From Candidatus Auribacterota bacterium (lineage in GTDB: Bacteria > Auribacterota > JAFGBW01), in assembly GCA_016932965.1 (NCBI GenBank), contig JAFGBW010000154.1:1-24981 (forward strand): a DNA stretch of 24,981 nucleotides, read 5' to 3'. A program made the position numbers and the translations under genes. The notes beneath the pieces were generated by a model. The model ran no database searches and was not told where the DNA came from. It worked only from the letters and a program-made list of their open reading frames with translations. Position 1 is the stretch's first letter. Each line of letters begins with the position of its first letter. Of this stretch, positions 22,901 to 24,981 are shown piece by piece.

Positions 22901-24981
22901 GATTGGCGCCTCATTAGGAGTGGGAGGGCTGACTGTTTGGAATTTATGGGCCATGAATAAAGCGTTTTCAATCGGGATGGGAGCGGCGCTTGCGGGTATA
23001 CTCATTCTGACAGGAATAGCCTATTTTAAGACATCTGAAACACCTCCTGACTGGATGGGAAGAATAGGCAGAGGGAGTCTTTGGCTGGCAAAAAAGAGCG
23101 TCACATTAGGTCTCATAGGCCTTATTGGATTCGGTGTTTTTAAAGTTTATGCGGCAGGCGGAATTCTTGCAGCATTAGGGGTTGGGGCGCCTGCATTGCT
23201 TGTTGCCATTGCACTTGTCTTCGGGATCTCAGGTCTCCGCACCTTCTTTAGAGGCATAGGCAGGTTTTTCAGGGGCGTTTCAAACGTCATATCATGGAAA
23301 GGCGCGGTGATTCTTCTGGGTTCTTTTGGAGTCCCTTTATTTTTAGGTTGGGTCGCCATTACTCATGCTTCGATACTGCCCTTTCTTGGTCTGGCTATAC
23401 TGGGAGCCGCGGTGCTTTTCCTGTTATGGAAATATCTTGGATTCAGCAGGACCCTGTTTGTTTTATCAGCCGCGGCCCTTTTGACAACAATCTTTGTGCT
23501 TTGGAGTATTCCTTCGTGGTATCTGGTTCCGGTGCTGGCCGTTGTATTGTTAGCGGCAATTTTATGGGATTATTTCAAGATATCGGACGCGATAAGAAAA
23601 TCCAGTCCCTGGGTCAAGTTTGGACTGGCTCTAACTGCCATCGGTGCACCGATAGCCCTGTTGGTGGCTCTGGGTCTACCCCAAGCCCCACCGGCAGGTA
23701 CAGGTGAAGAAGGCGGAGCAAAAGTGACCATGTCTTCCGCGGCACGCAAACAAATAGCTGAAAGACAGGCAGAGGAGACTAAAGCGGCGTTTGAACAATC
23801 TGCCCAGCAATTACCTGACCTCGGAATACCTGGTTATACATCCCCTCCGCCTGAAAAAGCGAATTACGCCGGAAACATCATCCTCACTTTTCTTGAAGAC
23901 AACGGTTTTCCTGAAAATCCTGAATCGCCAGAACTCGAGGATTTTCTGGATGGGATTGATAATCACATAAGGACCGGCGGAACATTCAATCATACTCCGG
24001 GTGATGATAACAGTGTTGATAATAAATTAACTTCATTTAGATCGCAGTTGGAAGCCAATAATCTGGCTCCGGATGTGGTTGAACAGGCAGTGGATGCGTT
24101 GGAAATTTATCTGAATCAGCATGTTCAGGATGAAGCGCCTGCTCCTGCGCCGGATGTAACGCCTTCGCCTGACCAGCCGGCCCCGCCGACTGCGGCTCCC
24201 ACGCCGGATCAGCCGCCGGCTCCAGAGGCCGCACCTGCGCCTGCTGCGCCGGTTGTGAAGAAAATAGTCACTTACGCTCCCACGGACCTGACAGATGCCC
24301 AGACTGCGGAAGCAGTCAGTGCTATCAATACTATACAGGCAGAATCCAACTCCAGCAGTAAACCTGTCTTGAATAATTATCTCAATATTCTAAAGGGTGA
24401 TATGGAGGCTTCCAACAATAAAGGCCAGGGTTTATATGAAGATCTGCGCCATTTTGAAGATAATCGTGAAACCTGGAAATTATGGGTACAGCAAAACCTT
24501 CGTTTGGCCAGGGATAAGGGAGAAATATCAGAGGATGAGATGATCAATCTCAAAGCTGAACTTTTTGGTATTTTGGGCAAACTGCCTGTACCTAATAGAT
24601 ATGTTAAAACCGTAACCGTTAATGCTCCCGCAGATGGAACCGCAGGCCCTGCCGCAGGGACCACCACAGCCAGAACACCAAGAGCCAAAGCTCCTGCGGA
24701 TACGGCGGCTCAGGCTGCTGCTGCGGCAAGAGTGATAACTGAAGGAGCTGCCGAGGCCAATGCCCAGGAGGCAGCACCTCAGCCAGCTCAGCCTGTGGTT
24801 GCACGGGTTGTATCTCCTACAGGAGCCGATAGCACCGCTACCGCTCCTGCGACTGAGCCTGAGGCAAAGCCGCTTAGTTATGCTCAACTGGAGAAACTCC
24901 GGCAGGAGGCTTTAAATACCTCTATTCCGGCACTGGTTCTGCAAATTCGAGATATATTGATTCCTGATCTGCAAATTGAAA
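19956..24981 (+). CDS. Giant coiled-coil/multi-pass membrane protein, 3' end beyond window
   Basis: The frame is open from the ATG at 19956 to the window edge (1675 codons, no stop), behind a strong GAGGAGGAAGG. Residues 1-31 look like a signal peptide (WIHICVIITMMSQSLVYGQG), followed by T-x4-LAP-K-S. Residues about 45-740 are charged and helical, with coiled-coil-like stretches around 270-475 (ELIEELEALQRKL). A Pro/Glu-rich linker spans 748-803. About 13 hydrophobic helices occupy 835-1245, arranged as recurring hairpins with similar loops (LIKLYAAYPI, VFKVYAAGGI). After them come a charged region, a Pro/Ala linker (about 1392-1435), another helical part and an Ala-rich linker (about 1549-1635). 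I recognise no enzyme motif or family. It could be a giant surface or envelope-spanning protein, but the function is unknown. Confidence 0.85.
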   Translation, partial: MNDFLKKLKWIHICVIITMMSQSLVYGQGVVNDQTAGRHLAPKSQIESMLDEGRSRDDKKKAETILTLLDQEEFQGIRDLIRQRQPKILQSEDMYEVEAQVTEFLVNEMERGNPMQDAILSEKAEYAVYKDFRKEAGLEQTGREASLAGRTGRVAEYESHYSKRRTAYESIFVKSPDSQENDGGLNAATADRFFTVLDNAMLYHQFFQALLTLPIELKGRQALRFERDRGRRESRLITVIINAVQKIREANQELGEQAVLISQEVLGDIILKGVKARNTEAAELIEELEALQRKLPGGEKEADYEAARQAAELADIHIREIQGVVRNEDGKIQDLLINSAQIIEIKTQIQTWRTALSTNEREQQQYAGVQSEEAVAAMGTLNEAHQTLSGLITSLEASLTALMQTGNEFNDAHRQSRTSVGLYDEQIRQAYSLAEKYQGSPDGSRELAVFEKAQEALQALEKEQQNLLWLDQLGSKLTGLYFNLSMTFEAQAALDEQFNQAYYALLETSFMRETAEQTAQEVKKRLDALSAWFANSLPFHGIAEGINPLDETTPQITDLLNHLYGPDMATANPDIHRAAQDLLLNYEAVVLQPFMAVREREIAFWGSTAHAPVEIAPAFVSLFQEAGITVVPMEDNKVQMDYPHCLDDAVAYLVQMNRLITEAQGLFVEGNLPQENVEKYNELVSMYTVLAQGGINLLNSIIFSIRFRSFSPEVIQMKAEARPIAVNLLEEFSRRLAEITQITDRQGIQPPTVESPSPLPQEPAEPTVQPSSDTSTAEPAPAGEPGTPLPAESPIAEPEIPIDVVIDAAVDTAQTLADEETQADQQGGTGARARVRNLIWRILGGAGIVLLCIAIPAGVIAGPAAGGVAVWLTSNTVFVFLLVAFAAALLFYIASYIKFKKLPSLRGLLGSMFLGSVAGGIVIGLIKLYAAYPIIGAILIGVAVLFILWLLGVEKGLWRILSKYVFTRANLKRLIFVVAAIAIGASLGVGGLTVWNLWAMNKAFSIGMGAALAGILILTGIAYFKTSETPPDWMGRIGRGSLWLAKKSVTLGLIGLIGFGVFKVYAAGGILAALGVGAPALLVAIALVFGISGLRTFFRGIGRFFRGVSNVISWKGAVILLGSFGVPLFLGWVAITHASILPFLGLAILGAAVLFLLWKYLGFSRTLFVLSAAALLTTIFVLWSIPSWYLVPVLAVVLLAAILWDYFKISDAIRKSSPWVKFGLALTAIGAPIALLVALGLPQAPPAGTGEEGGAKVTMSSAARKQIAERQAEETKAAFEQSAQQLPDLGIPGYTSPPPEKANYAGNIILTFLEDNGFPENPESPELEDFLDGIDNHIRTGGTFNHTPGDDNSVDNKLTSFRSQLEANNLAPDVVEQAVDALEIYLNQHVQDEAPAPAPDVTPSPDQPAPPTAAPTPDQPPAPEAAPAPAAPVVKKIVTYAPTDLTDAQTAEAVSAINTIQAESNSSSKPVLNNYLNILKGDMEASNNKGQGLYEDLRHFEDNRETWKLWVQQNLRLARDKGEISEDEMINLKAELFGILGKLPVPNRYVKTVTVNAPADGTAGPAAGTTTARTPRAKAPADTAAQAAAAARVITEGAAEANAQEAAPQPAQPVVARVVSPTGADSTATAPATEPEAKPLSYAQLEKLRQEALNTSIPALVLQIRDILIPDLQIE

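Noticed and set aside
23294-23707. 137-codon plus-strand frame within the giant gene
   Set aside because: It lies wholly inside the continuous giant frame, lacks a ribosome-binding site and looks like an alternative-frame shadow.

Overview
The window appears to come from a Gram-negative, anaerobic or fermentative bacterium. It encodes an outer-membrane porin of the TorF type, and a maturase for [FeFe]-hydrogenase (HydF), which is oxygen-sensitive chemistry. It also carries c-di-GMP type signalling proteins (HD-GYP, PilZ) and a sigma-54 activator. Base composition is moderate, intergenic regions carry decayed dispersed repeats, and a very long coiled-coil/membrane protein runs off the right edge. 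This mixture would fit Desulfobacterota or a candidate phylum such as Omnitrophota. That placement is inference; no rRNA or ribosomal protein gene is present to settle it.

Left part (1-5010). The 3' end of an HD-GYP phosphodiesterase is followed by a minus-strand set: two stand-alone receiver proteins that overlap by 8 bp, then an RlmI-like rRNA methyltransferase. Divergent from it is a large GT-C-like membrane protein, which converges on an orphan ABC-2 permease.

Middle (5223-10075). A surface or periplasmic protein with an acidic linker and an SGNH-like domain is split by a frameshift at a G6 tract. A small SdpI-family membrane protein follows. Next is a clear nitrogen locus on the minus strand, amtB-glnK-TorF porin. 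It is read divergently from a GAF-GAF-AAA-HTH sigma-54 activator across an intergenic region with alternative inverted repeats.

Right part (10076-24981). The activator converges on hydF, which lies downstream of aspA, a small holin-like membrane protein and a frameshifted multi-pass membrane protein, all on the minus strand. On the plus strand come a PilZ protein, a TMTC/GT39-like membrane glycosyltransferase with C-terminal TPRs, and nadA. Last is a giant ORF (at least 1675 codons, open at the edge). It has a signal peptide, a long coiled-coil region, Pro-rich linkers and about 13 transmembrane helices arranged as repeated hairpins, and sits behind a strong ribosome-binding site and a possibly structured leader.

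The best supported module is ammonium uptake with its P-II regulator and porin, next to a likely regulator. The aspA-hydF pair links amine/ammonia metabolism to hydrogenase maturation. The least explained elements are the giant membrane/coiled-coil protein with its leader, and the shared post-signal motif T-x4-LAP-x-S seen in it and in the broken surface protein. I saw no tRNA, rRNA, CRISPR array or transposase.
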